Below, one piece after another: positions 45,709 to 54,298 of a DNA stretch of 64,000 bases. Source of the DNA: Haloarcula marina (lineage in GTDB: Archaea; Halobacteriota; Halobacteria; Halobacteriales; Haloarculaceae); contig NZ_CP100404.1 of the NCBI RefSeq assembly GCF_024218775.1, positions 620,001 to 684,000 of the forward strand, written 5' to 3'. The position numbers were made by a program, and so were the translations under genes. Position 1 is the first letter of the stretch; each line of letters opens with the position of its first letter. The notes under the pieces were generated by a model. The model did no database searches and was not told the DNA's origin. It worked only from the letters and a program-made list of their open reading frames with translations.

Positions 45709-46560
45709 CTAACCAGCGTCATTCAAGCGGGTCTGCTCGGGGTCGCCGTCGCCTTTCCACGGGTCGTCACGGTCGGTCGAGGTCAGGGCGTGTTCGATTT
45801 CGGCTTCGCTGAACTCATACGGTCCGTCCATCGCATCGTTGTCTTCTACATCTCGCCAGGGGTAACCAGCTTCGTTGTTCCGCATCAACCGCTCTTTATA
45901 GGTTCTTTCTATTGGAGTCATCTCTGAGGTCCGGGAGGACTCAACCCAGAAATGAGCGAGGTCCCGCCCGTATTTTGCCTTCCCCCTTCTCGTGTGTAAG
46001 TCGAGAATCTGGTAGCTCTTGTCGCCCCACTCGTCGTGGTTCACGGGAAAATCGTGTTCTGGCTCTTCATCGTTGTTGATGGCCTCCAGTCGCTCTGGTG
46101 CAATCCCCTCCCAATATTCGGCCATGTGAAGCACCTCATGTGACGAAGGGGCCTCGGCCATTATCCGAGCCGCCTTCATGGCCGCCCCACACCCCATCCG
46201 AGAATCCATCTCGAACTTGTTCTTCGCCAGCTGTTCGAGATTGTAGATGGCCGCCGGGACGTGGGCCGAATCGTATCCGAGCATCAGGTCTTCAACGAGT
46301 GTGGTTTTAGCGCGACTCCAGTAGACCGAACCGAACCCCGAGCGGCACAACTCCCAAGCACAGAACATGCTTACCTCCACGTCTGACCTACGCACTCCCT
46401 TCTGGAAGGCACTCATCACCTCATAGCGATTGAACCCCCCGCACGTTTCGAACCACGCTTTATCAGTCCCATCGTCCTTTGTTTTGCTGTTCTCATCATC
46501 GTCGTCCTCAATCACTTCTCCGTCTAGCGTTTGCTGGTTAGCGTTTCCACTATCCGTCAT
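45709..46560 (-). CDS. Protein resembling the C-terminal helical domain of RarA/clamp-loader ATPases
   Basis: The protein has 283 residues. After an acidic, low-complexity N-terminus, residues 40-150 (RYEVMSAFQKGVRRSDVEVS, WELCRSGFGSVYWSRAK, MLGYDSAHVPAAIYNLEQLA) follow the pattern of the helical C-terminal region of RarA/MgsA-type proteins: SALxKxIRxSD, then a helix pair and a LA..AP segment. No P-loop or AAA+ motor is present. It may be a detached scaffold that works with a host clamp loader. The resemblance is by eye and moderate. Confidence 0.55.
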   Translation of the reverse strand: MTDSGNANQQTLDGEVIEDDDDENSKTKDDGTDKAWFETCGGFNRYEVMSAFQKGVRRSDVEVSMFCAWELCRSGFGSVYWSRAKTTLVEDLMLGYDSAHVPAAIYNLEQLAKNKFEMDSRMGCGAAMKAARIMAEAPSSHEVLHMAEYWEGIAPERLEAINNDEEPEHDFPVNHDEWGDKSYQILDLHTRRGKAKYGRDLAHFWVESSRTSEMTPIERTYKERLMRNNEAGYPWRDVEDNDAMDGPYEFSEAEIEHALTSTDRDDPWKGDGDPEQTRLNDAG

Positions 46561-46636
46561 ATCATATCACAATAGTAACTACTGCTCGAATTGGGTTAGA
46601 TTCTTCGGAAATCGCACAACAGCGACGGGATGGAAC

Positions 46637-46882
46637 TTAGATTTCACCGAGCGCCTCAAGGAGCTTCTCGCCGTTTTCGGTCAGTCTGTAGGTCTTGCGC
46701 TGGAGGCCCTCGGTTTCCTCCTCATGCACCTTAATCAGTCCGGCTTCCCGGAGTTCCTTGAGATGCTGGTAAACGTGTCCCTTGGAGATGTCATCAATAT
46801 CATCATACAATTGGTAGCCGTGAGCAGGTTCATCATGGAGATAGAGCATGATGTCCAGTACCTTCTCGTTGATAATGGCCAT
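46637..46882 (-). CDS. PadR-family transcription regulator
   Basis: The protein has 81 residues from ATG 46882 (MAIINEKVLDIMLYLHDEPA). The winged helix has the PadR pattern HGYQLYDDIDDISKGHVYQH, then LKELREAGLIKVHEEE and RKTYRLTENGEKLLEAL. It lacks the long C-terminal helix of full-size PadR proteins, as is usual for short archaeal versions. It diverges from the zinc-ribbon membrane protein gene at 46995, and the 112-base gap is AT-rich with likely promoters. It may control element genes. Confidence 0.85.
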   Translation of the reverse strand: MAIINEKVLDIMLYLHDEPAHGYQLYDDIDDISKGHVYQHLKELREAGLIKVHEEETEGLQRKTYRLTENGEKLLEALGEI

Positions 46883-46994
46883 CGCCCAGATTTTCGGCAC
46901 CGGGTGTTAACAGCAAGATAAACGTGTAAAAATCCGGTTTCTATAACTAACCGGTTGGAAAAGACAATATATCTTCGCTACTACATCCAAAACC

Positions 46995-47495
46995 ATGGCC
47001 GAGAACTCCGATGAAGTCGATTCAAAGAACGGGAAGTGGAAACCTTGTCCCGAGTGCGGGAGCCAGAATGTAAAAAAGGACAAATGGAAGATTGGACTTG
47101 TTGCTGATGTTGTCTGCCAGGAGTGTGGGAATACAGAGAACGCGAAGAAGATGCACGCAGGTAGGGGAAGGTCAGAACCAAAGAACACAGAGAAGCCTAC
47201 AGAGTCATCCGACTCTGGTCCCAATAGAACTCCCCAAGAGAAGCTCTTTCAGAATCTTGGAATGTTTCTGATAGTGGGTGGGATTTTGGTGAGTCTGACC
47301 CTTGTAGGAGCCATTATCGGGATACCTATGATAATCATTGGAATGGTTATAACCGTCAAAGGTGGCTCTGGTAGCGGTGAGAATCCGTTTGAGTGCCAGG
47401 AGTGTGGCGAGAAAGTGGATTACAATGCGGACCAGTGTCCGGAGTGTGAAGCAGAGCTTGGAGGTCCACTCGAAAAATTTCGAGCAAACACGTAG
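46995..47495 (+). CDS. Membrane protein with zinc ribbons at both ends
   Basis: This 166-residue protein has a first zinc ribbon with C18, C21, C41 and C44 (CPECG ... CQECG) and a hydrophilic linker. Two closely spaced membrane helices follow at about 88-121 (MFLIVGGILVSLTLVGAIIG, then MIIIGMVITV), and a second ribbon has C134, C137, C148 and C151. Both ribbons would lie on the same side of the membrane. The gene is AT-rich. Function unknown. Confidence 0.75.
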   Translation: MAENSDEVDSKNGKWKPCPECGSQNVKKDKWKIGLVADVVCQECGNTENAKKMHAGRGRSEPKNTEKPTESSDSGPNRTPQEKLFQNLGMFLIVGGILVSLTLVGAIIGIPMIIIGMVITVKGGSGSGENPFECQECGEKVDYNADQCPECEAELGGPLEKFRANT

Positions 47496-47505
47496 AGAAT
47501 CGATT

Positions 47506-48519
47506 CTAAATTCCGTTCAGATAGTTCTCGCGCTGTCGTCGCCTCTCCTCTTTAGTCCGTCCGTCGTAGTGCTTTTCCAACACCTCTCGGCTCACGTCCA
47601 TCCGGTCTGACGCGATATCTTTGGGTACGTCAGCCATCCGGTGAGCAGTGATTGACCCTCGACGGACAGCGTGGGGAGCAACAGAGTCGGGACACTTGCT
47701 GGCCCCGTGGTAGGTAGCCGCCTCACATGCGACGGGGTCCCGGTCGTGGGGACACTCCTTCCCGATTGCACAGGGTCGCGTGAGCGTGTAGACCTGTGAC
47801 TGTATCGTGGTATAGTGGGGCCGACCACTACCGGTTCCGAGAAGTGGCATCCGGCCCTCGTCGTCAGGCGCTTTTGGATGCTCCGAATCGATGTAGTCCT
47901 GTATCACCGTACAGAGGTCGTCGCTGATGTTCACCTGTCGCTCGCCACGCTCTCGATTCTTGAGCTTCGTCGTCGGTCTGTTCACCAAGTCGAGATACCC
48001 ATCTTCGGGGTAGAAATCGTCAACATCCAGTGCCCGAGCCGCCCCGGTTCGCATCCCGGTTTCCCACAGCAGATAGAAGCTGACGTGACGGAGTGATGCG
48101 TACTCAAACTTATCGGCGTACTCAAGCACGGCTTCTGCTTCGTCTCTCAGGATGATTTGGTCAGAGACGTAGTCCTCTTCGGATACTTCGGGCATCGAGA
48201 CTCGTTCATGGACTCCCCGTGGGGCTACTTCGAGACGCTCGCAGAACTGGAGGAACTGACGAAGGGTTCCCAAGTGATAGTTCAAGGTTACTGGCGCTAC
48301 ATCCTCGGCTCGCCACTGCTTGAACTGGTGGAGATGTTTACCACTCACATCGTTCATATCATTAAGTCCGTTCACTTCGCTCCATTCCAAGAACCGCTGA
48401 AGCCTGCTTTTGTGGTTCTGGTGGGACGATTCTGCCAAGTCGTGCTTGCGGTCGGCAAGGTATGCATCGACCGCGTTTTCTGGTGTCATTGATTCCATTT
48501 TTGCTCCGTGTAATCGCAT
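47506..48519 (-). CDS. int: Tyrosine recombinase / integrase
   Basis: This 337-residue protein begins at ATG 48519 (MRLHGAKMESMTPENAVDAY). The frame upstream reads through attR and is rejected. An N-terminal SAM-like core-binding domain spans about 12-95. Catalytic residues seen are R157 (ETGMRTGAARAL), the H283-x-x-R286 pair (PHAVRRGSI) and Y318 (EKHYDGRT). A cysteine-rich insert (C250, C256, C265, C276) is common in haloarchaeal integrases. It lies next to attR and is transcribed into the element, so it is most likely the enzyme that inserted it into tRNA-Ala. Confidence 0.92.
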   Translation of the reverse strand: MRLHGAKMESMTPENAVDAYLADRKHDLAESSHQNHKSRLQRFLEWSEVNGLNDMNDVSGKHLHQFKQWRAEDVAPVTLNYHLGTLRQFLQFCERLEVAPRGVHERVSMPEVSEEDYVSDQIILRDEAEAVLEYADKFEYASLRHVSFYLLWETGMRTGAARALDVDDFYPEDGYLDLVNRPTTKLKNRERGERQVNISDDLCTVIQDYIDSEHPKAPDDEGRMPLLGTGSGRPHYTTIQSQVYTLTRPCAIGKECPHDRDPVACEAATYHGASKCPDSVAPHAVRRGSITAHRMADVPKDIASDRMDVSREVLEKHYDGRTKEERRRQRENYLNGI

Positions 48520-48540
48520 CAATCGAGCCAGAACCGACGC

Positions 48541-48555
48541 GCATCTGCTAACAGG
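48541..48555 (-). repeat. 15-bp motif, right-end inverted copy
   Basis: It is the exact reverse complement of 33577-33591. It lies 22 bases upstream of the integrase start and 91 bases inside attR, so it could be an integrase arm site, an operator for int, or both. Confidence 0.6.
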
Positions 48556-48646
48556 TAGGTGACTGAGCGAAGCGAGGGAGCCTGAGTGGACGAAGCCGGG
48601 TGGCCCGGTGTCAGATTCCCAGCCGAACGCCGTTGGCGTGAGGCTT

Positions 48647-48682
48647 GGAAGAGGCCCCGGGTTCAAATCCCGGCGAGTCCAT
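48647..48682 (+). repeat. attR, 36-bp direct repeat of tRNA-Ala 3' half
   Basis: It is identical to 33275-33310. Only the tRNA 3' half is present here, with unrelated sequence upstream, so this is the displaced copy and not a functional tRNA. Confidence 0.93.
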
Positions 48683-48823
48683 CTCTGGTTGTATCCTCGT
48701 CATAACCCTTCCACCGCCGTTTTCCGAGGGTCGTGATGAACTCGGGTAGAACTACTCACGATGTGTGACGAATCCGGTTTAAACTGACCACCATAGACTG
48801 CTGTACTAGCCCGTCATGCGAAC

Positions 48824-49134
48824 GTGTTTGCGAGAGCGGGCAGAGAAACCGATATCGCCGAGCACGCGTCGCGGCGGTTCGTCAACGAACTGCTGGGCGA
48901 ACCGCACATCACTGGTCGACGTATCAGTGTCCGTCAGGTGTACGCGCTCGTCGAAGAACGAGATGTCGATTCTGAACCAGTCGCCGACCGGTGCGACCTT
49001 GACGTGGTTGATGGCTATCACGCCCTCGGAGACTACCCCGCAATCCACGAAAGATAAACATCGAAGCGGAGCGAGAATTCGCTATCGAGTCGTTCCGCGA
49101 GTCGATTGCCCGCCCCGAGGATAGCGAATCCGAC
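48824..49134 (+). pseudogene. Decayed DUF433-type antitoxin gene
   Basis: A GTG-started frame encodes HASRRFVNELLGEPHITGRR, then ISVRQVYALVEERDVDSE and VDGYHALGDYPAIHE, the DUF433 winged-helix pattern. It stops at 49055, but in the next frame IEAEREFAIESFRESIARPE continues as the expected C-terminal helix. This indicates a one-base frameshift. Such antitoxins pair with DUF5615 PIN-like toxins, whose remnant follows directly. Confidence 0.6.
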
Positions 49135-49156
49135 ACGGTCCACGATGTCTTCGTGG

Positions 49157-49309
49157 GTATTTCTCTTGGCCGAAAACACCGACCCGAGAGTAGCGCTGTA
49201 TCTCGAAAAGGAAGAACTGGATGCAGTTTTCGTTTGGCACACGCTTCGCCAGGGTGTAGAGGGCGAAGATGCGTCCTTCCCTACATCACTGGCAAATAGC
49301 TACTGCTGA
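49157..49309 (+). pseudogene. Remnant of a DUF5615 PIN-like toxin gene
   Basis: The segment VFLLAENTDPRVALYLEKEE, then LDAVFVWHTLRQGVEGED, matches the N-terminal pattern of DUF5615 proteins (LLDEN-DPRV-YLEKEGHD). The first acidic residue of the usual DEN motif is replaced by Ala and the protein ends after about 50 residues. With the broken antitoxin it looks like an inactivated toxin-antitoxin pair just outside attR. Confidence 0.5.
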
Positions 49310-49558
49310 GAAAAATTCGAGTACGCTTTAAATGGCCAAACTCAGATATGTATTTCACTATTTGGCACCATTATCGGGGATTTGTAAATCATCGAGTGCT
49401 AAATTCCGGTTATTGGGATTTAAAGTCTCAATACAGTCCTGATATTTGTCCTCTAGATGTACAAAACACCGAAACTATGGATACTGTGGATGGATGGCGG
49501 CCTCGACGGTCCGACGAAACGGGGAACATATACACCCTCCCCTGAGGTATGGTACAGT
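49310..49558. other. AT-rich spacer before the DUF1028 gene
   Basis: No gene is recognised in these 249 bases, which are markedly AT-rich compared with the chromosome and probably include the DUF1028 promoter. The in-frame extension upstream of 49559 has little coding character. Confidence 0.5.
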
Positions 49559-50248
49559 ATGCGACACACACCCGGGACCTTCTCCATAGCCGCACGCGAC
49601 CCAGCGACCGATACGTTCGGAGCGGCAGTGACGACGGGGACCGTCGCCGTCGGCGCGACGTGTCCGTACGTGAGTAGCAACGGCGCGGCGTTGACACAGG
49701 CGTTTACGAAGACAGAGCACGGGCGCGACGCGATCGAGCGCGCAGATGCCGGCGACCGAATCGACGACGCGTTCGAGGCACTGCTTGCAGCAGACGAACA
49801 CGCCGACTTCAGGCAGGTCCACGGCGTCGGCTCGGACAGCGAGTTCGCCTTCACCGGCGAGCACTGCAGCGAGTGGGCCGGCCACCGCATCGGCGAACAG
49901 TATACCGTCGCCGGCAACATCCTCGCGGGTCCCGAAACCATCGACGCCGTCGAAGCGGCGTACCTCGACGGGGACGGCGACATGGCAACCCGTCTCGTCT
50001 CGGCGCTCGAGGGCGGCGTGGCTGCCGGTGGCGACGACCGCGGCGAGATGAGCGCGGCAATTCTGGTGCACGCACCCGAGCCAGAGTTCTACCACAATCT
50101 CCGGGTCGATCTCTCCGAGACGCCCGTCGCGGACCTCCGGACGCTCCTCGAAGCGGCCCGGGAGGCGAAAGCCCGCGTCAAAGCCGAGACCGACAAACTG
50201 TTCGAGCACTACCCCGAGCAACTCCTCGACTTCGGCGTGAAGTACTGA
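49559..50248 (+). CDS. DUF1028 family protein (Ntn-hydrolase-like)
   Basis: The protein has 229 residues from ATG 49559 (MRHTPGTFSIAARDPATDTF). Family motifs are FGAAVTTGTVAVGATCPYVS, then GAALTQAFTKTEHGRDAIE and YTVAGNILAGPETIDAV. DUF1028 has an Ntn-hydrolase-like fold and commonly occurs beside amidases and peptide ABC transporters. Here it converges with a Dpp-type transporter in a catabolic cluster. A hydrolytic role on an amide or cyclic compound is inferred. Confidence 0.88.
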   Translation: MRHTPGTFSIAARDPATDTFGAAVTTGTVAVGATCPYVSSNGAALTQAFTKTEHGRDAIERADAGDRIDDAFEALLAADEHADFRQVHGVGSDSEFAFTGEHCSEWAGHRIGEQYTVAGNILAGPETIDAVEAAYLDGDGDMATRLVSALEGGVAAGGDDRGEMSAAILVHAPEPEFYHNLRVDLSETPVADLRTLLEAAREAKARVKAETDKLFEHYPEQLLDFGVKY

Positions 50249-50286
50249 GACCGTTGGAGACAGTGTGGGTCCGGTGGTGAGTGCGT

Positions 50287-52425
50287 TCAGTCTGATTCCG
50301 TCGGACCCGGTTCCCGGTGTTGCGGAGCGATGAACGAGTCGTGCTCGCTCATCTCTTCTTTCGAGAGGTGACACGAGATACGGTGGTCCGAGCCGTTGAC
50401 TGCCTCCAGTGTCGGGATTTCTTGCTCACAGACGTCGCCGATCTTCTTCGGGCAGCGGGTCTGGAACGGACAGCCGGACGGAGGGTCGATGGGGCTCGGG
50501 ACGCTCCCTTCGAGGAGTATCCGGTCGGTCTTCCGGTCCGGGTTCGCGTGCGGGACCGCAGAGAGCAGGCTTTCGGTGTAGGGGTGGAACGGCGCCGAGA
50601 AGACGTCACCGATGCGGCCGAATTCGGCGATCTTCCCGAGGTACATCACGGCCACGCGGTCGCAGATGTGCCGGACGACGCCGATGTTGTGGGAGATGAA
50701 TAGATACGAGATGTTCTCTTCGGTCTGAATCTCGTTGAGGAGGTTGAGAATCTGGGCCTGCACGCTCACGTCGAGCGCGGACACCGGCTCGTCGCACACG
50801 ATAAGCTTCGGCTCGACGGCCAGCGCGTGGGCGATAGCGACGCGCTGTTGCTGGCCGCCCGAAAACTCGTGGGGATACTTCTCCGCGGCATCGCCGGAGA
50901 GTCCAACCCGTTCGAGGAGGTCTCTGACCCGCTCGCGCTTCTCTTCGCCGGTCGCGATGTCGTGGCGCTCCATCGCGCGGCCGATGATTCGCCCGACGGG
51001 CTTTCTCGGATTCAGCGAACTGTGGGGGTCCTGGAAGATAATCTGCATCTCACGGCGCAGACTCCGTATCTCCCGAGATCCGAGCTCGGTGATCGGCTCG
51101 CCTTCGAAGTACACCGCACCTTCGGTCGGCTCGAGCAGTCGCAACACAGTCCGAGCGACGGTGGATTTCCCGCAGCCGGACTCGCCGACGAGACCGACGG
51201 TCTCGCCGGGATAGATGTCGAAGCTGACGCCGTCGACGGCCTTGACGTATCGGCGTTCGAGCGTCGGGAGCCCGCCGCCGTCTCGGACGAGGCGGATGTT
51301 GCCGAGGACGCCCTCGCCGGCGCTGAAGTGCTTTTTCAGGTTCTGGACCTCGAACAGTGGGTCGCCCGACCGGTCGATGTCGCTCCGGCCGTGACCGGTC
51401 GCCGCGGCCGTACTCTCGGACAGGTCGAGGTCGTCAGCATGGATACACGCGGCGCGCGAGGACCCCTCGCCGACCGCTTCCAGCGACGGGTCGTTCCCTG
51501 TCCGACACGCGTCGGTCGCGTGTGGACACCGAGGGGCGAAGTTACAGCCGGTCGGCAGGTCCGTGAGGTCTGGCATCGAACCGGCGAGCGTCGGGAGGTC
51601 GTCGTATTCGGTCTCGACCTCTGGAATCGAGTCGATGAGTGCGCGCGTGTAGGGATGTCGGGGCCGGTCGAACAGGTCCCCGAGCGCTGCCGTCTCGACG
51701 AGGTTCCCGGCGTACATCACGCCGACGTCGTCACAGGTCTGTGCGACGACGCCGAGATTGTGCGTAATCATCAGGACAGCCGTATTCTCGCGCTCCTGTA
51801 GCTCGTTGAGCAGGTCGAGAATCTTCGCCTGCGTCGTCACGTCGAGCGCGGTCGTGGGCTCGTCCGCGATGATGAGGTCAGGTTCGCAGGAGAATCCGAT
51901 GGCCACGAGGACTCGTTGTCGCATCCCGCCGGAGAACTCGTGGGGATAGTCGTCGATGCGCTCGCTCGCATCCGGAATGCCGACGTCGTCCATCGACTCG
52001 ATGGCGATGCGACGGGCTTCGGACTTCGAGACGTCCTGATGGCGTCGAACAGTCTCGACGATCTGCTCGCCGACGGTCATCACGGGGTTCAGTGCGGACA
52101 TCGGGTCCTGGGGAATCATCGCGATACGGTTCCCGCGGACGTCGCGCATCTCCCGTTCGGTCTTCTTCAGTAGGTCCTCGCCGTCGAAGACGACCTCGCC
52201 GCCGGTTATCTCACCGGGCGAGTCGATGAGACGCATGATCGAGCGCGCCGTGACGGACTTCCCTGCGCCGGACTCGCCGACGATGCCGAGTGTCTCGCCG
52301 CGTTCAAGCGAGAACGACACGTCGTTGCTGGCGACGACCGAGCCGGATTCGGTCCGGAACTCGGTGCGGAGGTCTCGCACGTCGAGGAGCGGCGCGTCGC
52401 CGTTCGCCCCCGATTCAGCGCTCAT
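50287..52425 (-). CDS. Fused Dpp/Opp ABC transporter ATPases (DppD-DppF)
   Basis: This 712-residue protein contains two ABC ATPase domains. The first (about 8-330) has Walker A GESGAGKS, signature FSGGMRQR and a C-terminal oligopeptide-transporter motif CNFAPRCPHATDAC. The second (about 350-690) has GESGCGKS, FSGGQQQR and CPFQTRCPKKIGDVC. The Cys-rich tails may hold an iron-sulfur cluster as in DppD/DppF relatives. The two subunits, usually separate, are fused here. It overlaps the permease gene upstream by four bases. It powers uptake of small peptides or related compounds. Confidence 0.93.
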   Translation of the reverse strand: MSAESGANGDAPLLDVRDLRTEFRTESGSVVASNDVSFSLERGETLGIVGESGAGKSVTARSIMRLIDSPGEITGGEVVFDGEDLLKKTEREMRDVRGNRIAMIPQDPMSALNPVMTVGEQIVETVRRHQDVSKSEARRIAIESMDDVGIPDASERIDDYPHEFSGGMRQRVLVAIGFSCEPDLIIADEPTTALDVTTQAKILDLLNELQERENTAVLMITHNLGVVAQTCDDVGVMYAGNLVETAALGDLFDRPRHPYTRALIDSIPEVETEYDDLPTLAGSMPDLTDLPTGCNFAPRCPHATDACRTGNDPSLEAVGEGSSRAACIHADDLDLSESTAAATGHGRSDIDRSGDPLFEVQNLKKHFSAGEGVLGNIRLVRDGGGLPTLERRYVKAVDGVSFDIYPGETVGLVGESGCGKSTVARTVLRLLEPTEGAVYFEGEPITELGSREIRSLRREMQIIFQDPHSSLNPRKPVGRIIGRAMERHDIATGEEKRERVRDLLERVGLSGDAAEKYPHEFSGGQQQRVAIAHALAVEPKLIVCDEPVSALDVSVQAQILNLLNEIQTEENISYLFISHNIGVVRHICDRVAVMYLGKIAEFGRIGDVFSAPFHPYTESLLSAVPHANPDRKTDRILLEGSVPSPIDPPSGCPFQTRCPKKIGDVCEQEIPTLEAVNGSDHRISCHLSKEEMSEHDSFIAPQHREPGPTESD

Positions 52426-53330
52426 TCTATCGCCTCCACTTTGGGGTCGAGGACGTCGCGGAGGCCGTCACCGAGCATGTTGAACCCGACGACGGCGATG
52501 CCGATGGCCAGCGCGGGAAAGAGCAACATCCACGGTGCGGTCTGCATGAACCCGCGGCCGGTGTCTATCATCAGCCCCCACGACGGACGGGGCGGTTGCG
52601 CGCCCAGTCCGAGGAACGAGAGGCTCGCCTCCGCGAGAATCGCGAAGGAGACGTTCAGCGACCCCTGGACCAGTATCGGAGCCATGCAGTTCGGGAACAC
52701 CTCGCTGAAGACGATGCGGGTATCGCTCTCGCCGCGAGCGACGGCTGATTCGACGTACGCCTCGTTGCGTTCGGACAGCGCGGCGCTCCGCGAGACGCGG
52801 GCGATATACGGCGTGTAGACGAACGCGAGTGCGATGATGACGTTTCGTAGCTCCGGACCCAGCACGACGAGTAGCGTCAGCGCGAGAAGCACCGGGGGGA
52901 ACGCCATCGCAGCGTCCATCACGCGCATCAGTATCTCGTCGATCAATCCGCCAGCGTACCCAGCGACGACGCCGGTGATGGCGCCGAGGGCAAGCGCGGC
53001 CGAGATGGATCCGAGGCCGACGTACAGCGAGATGCGACTCCCCAGGACGACGCGGCTGAAGATGTCGCGACCTAGGTCGTCGGTCCCAAACGGATGGTCG
53101 ACCGACGGCCCCTGTGTCCGCTCCTGGATGTTCGTCTCGTTCATCCCGTACGGTGCGATGAACGGTGCGAAGGCCGCGACCAGGAACAGCGCCAGGACGA
53201 TCGACAGCCCGATCATCGCTTTCGTGTTGCGCCGGAACTGTCTGGCGAACGCGCGGACGCGCTCTATCTGTGAATCCGACGGCGTGAAGCGGTCGATGAC
53301 GGACCGCTCGGTCGGTTGCTCAGTCGCCAT
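52422..53330 (-). CDS. Dpp/Opp-type ABC transporter permease (DppC)
   Basis: The protein has 302 residues and about six membrane helices. The DppC N-terminal region (FARQFRRNTKAMIGLSIVLA) and the permease EAA-like loop SYVES...RGESDTRIVFSEVFPN are present, as is PFGTDDLGRDIFSRVVLGSR, typical of DppC. The partner is the DppB gene upstream, whose stop touches this start. The next gene encodes the ATPases. Confidence 0.92.
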   Translation of the reverse strand: MATEQPTERSVIDRFTPSDSQIERVRAFARQFRRNTKAMIGLSIVLALFLVAAFAPFIAPYGMNETNIQERTQGPSVDHPFGTDDLGRDIFSRVVLGSRISLYVGLGSISAALALGAITGVVAGYAGGLIDEILMRVMDAAMAFPPVLLALTLLVVLGPELRNVIIALAFVYTPYIARVSRSAALSERNEAYVESAVARGESDTRIVFSEVFPNCMAPILVQGSLNVSFAILAEASLSFLGLGAQPPRPSWGLMIDTGRGFMQTAPWMLLFPALAIGIAVVGFNMLGDGLRDVLDPKVEAIE

Positions 53331-54283
53331 CAGTTGTCACCTCCGTACCGGATGCGCGGATCGAAGTAGGCGTACAGCAGGTCCGCCGCGAAGTTCGACA
53401 GCATGTATATCATCGCGACGACGATGATACACCCTTGGATGAGCGGGATGTCGCGGCTCTGGATGGCGGTGAGCGTCAATCGCCCGATACCCGGCCAGAG
53501 GAACACTTCCTCGAGCACGACGACGCCGCCGAAGGCGTAGCTGAACTGGAACGCGATGACGGTGATGACGGGGATGACCGCGTTACGGAGCGCGTGCCTG
53601 AGCACGACGACTCGCTGGCTCATTCCCTTGGCCCGTGCGAGGTTGATGTACTCCTCGCTGAGGACCTCGAGCATCGACGAACGCGTCATCCGCATGATAT
53701 ACGCGGTGAGCGCGAAGCCCATCGCACTGGCGGGCAACACGAGCCGCTGCAGCGCTGCGACCGGGTCCTCTCCGAGCGGGACGTAGCCACTCGTCGGGAA
53801 CAGGTTCAACCACACCGCGAACACCAGGATGAACACGAGCCCCCACAGGAATATGGGCAGCGAGATGCCGACAAAGGCGAACATCGAGGCGGCCACGTCC
53901 GGGGTCTCGTTCTGGTTGACAGCGGCGTAGACGCCCAGTGGAATCGAGAGCGCGACCGCGACGAGCGTCGCACTGACCGCGAGCAGGAGCGACCGCGGCA
54001 GTCGTTCCGCGATGAGTCCCGCGACGGGGTCACCGAACCGAAGCGACTCACCCATGTCGCCCTGCAGGAGGCCGAGGACCCAGTCGATGTACTGGACGTA
54101 CAGCGGTCGGTTGAGGCCCAACTGTGCTTCGAGCGCCTGAATCGACTCAGCGTTCGCGTTCGGACCGAGGATGACGAGCGCGACGTTTCCCGGGAGGATG
54201 TTGGTGACTGCAAACGCGATGAGCGTCACTAGGAACAGCGTCACCGTCATGAACCCGATGCGCCGAAGTACGTAGTTGTACAT
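53330..54283 (-). CDS. Dpp/Opp-type ABC transporter permease (DppB)
   Basis: The protein has 317 residues. Typical DppB features are the N-terminal helix YVLRRIGFMTVTLFLVTL, LGLNRPLYVQYIDWV, GDMGESLRFGDPV and the loop YINLARAKGMSQRVVVLRHA that contacts the ATPase. The C-terminus has FEEVFLWPGIGRLTLTA-like sequence. It follows the binding-protein gene after 15 bases and shares one base with DppC. Confidence 0.92.
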   Translation of the reverse strand: MYNYVLRRIGFMTVTLFLVTLIAFAVTNILPGNVALVILGPNANAESIQALEAQLGLNRPLYVQYIDWVLGLLQGDMGESLRFGDPVAGLIAERLPRSLLLAVSATLVAVALSIPLGVYAAVNQNETPDVAASMFAFVGISLPIFLWGLVFILVFAVWLNLFPTSGYVPLGEDPVAALQRLVLPASAMGFALTAYIMRMTRSSMLEVLSEEYINLARAKGMSQRVVVLRHALRNAVIPVITVIAFQFSYAFGGVVVLEEVFLWPGIGRLTLTAIQSRDIPLIQGCIIVVAMIYMLSNFAADLLYAYFDPRIRYGGDN

Positions 54284-54298
54284 CGATATGGTGTTGCG

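Larger units (their letters stand above)
33275..48682. mobile_element. Integrative element in tRNA-Ala(CGC), about 15.4 kb
   Basis: The element runs between perfect 36-bp direct repeats of the tRNA-Ala 3' half. It has a tyrosine integrase gene at the right end reading inward. Its interior is lower in GC than the flanks and carries no housekeeping gene. The cargo is a McrBC-like restriction module with methyltransferase. Backbone genes include a P-loop ATPase (possible replication function), a PadR regulator, a SWIM-finger operon and several small zinc-finger proteins. No capsid, portal or conjugation gene is recognised, so it is best called an integrative plasmid-like element or genomic island; a provirus relative cannot be excluded. 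Confidence 0.9.

Noticed and set aside
48520-48666. Longer N-terminus for the integrase
   Set aside because: The extra codons come from attR and flanking DNA. The integrase family starts near the MRLHGAKMES methionine or the next two methionines.
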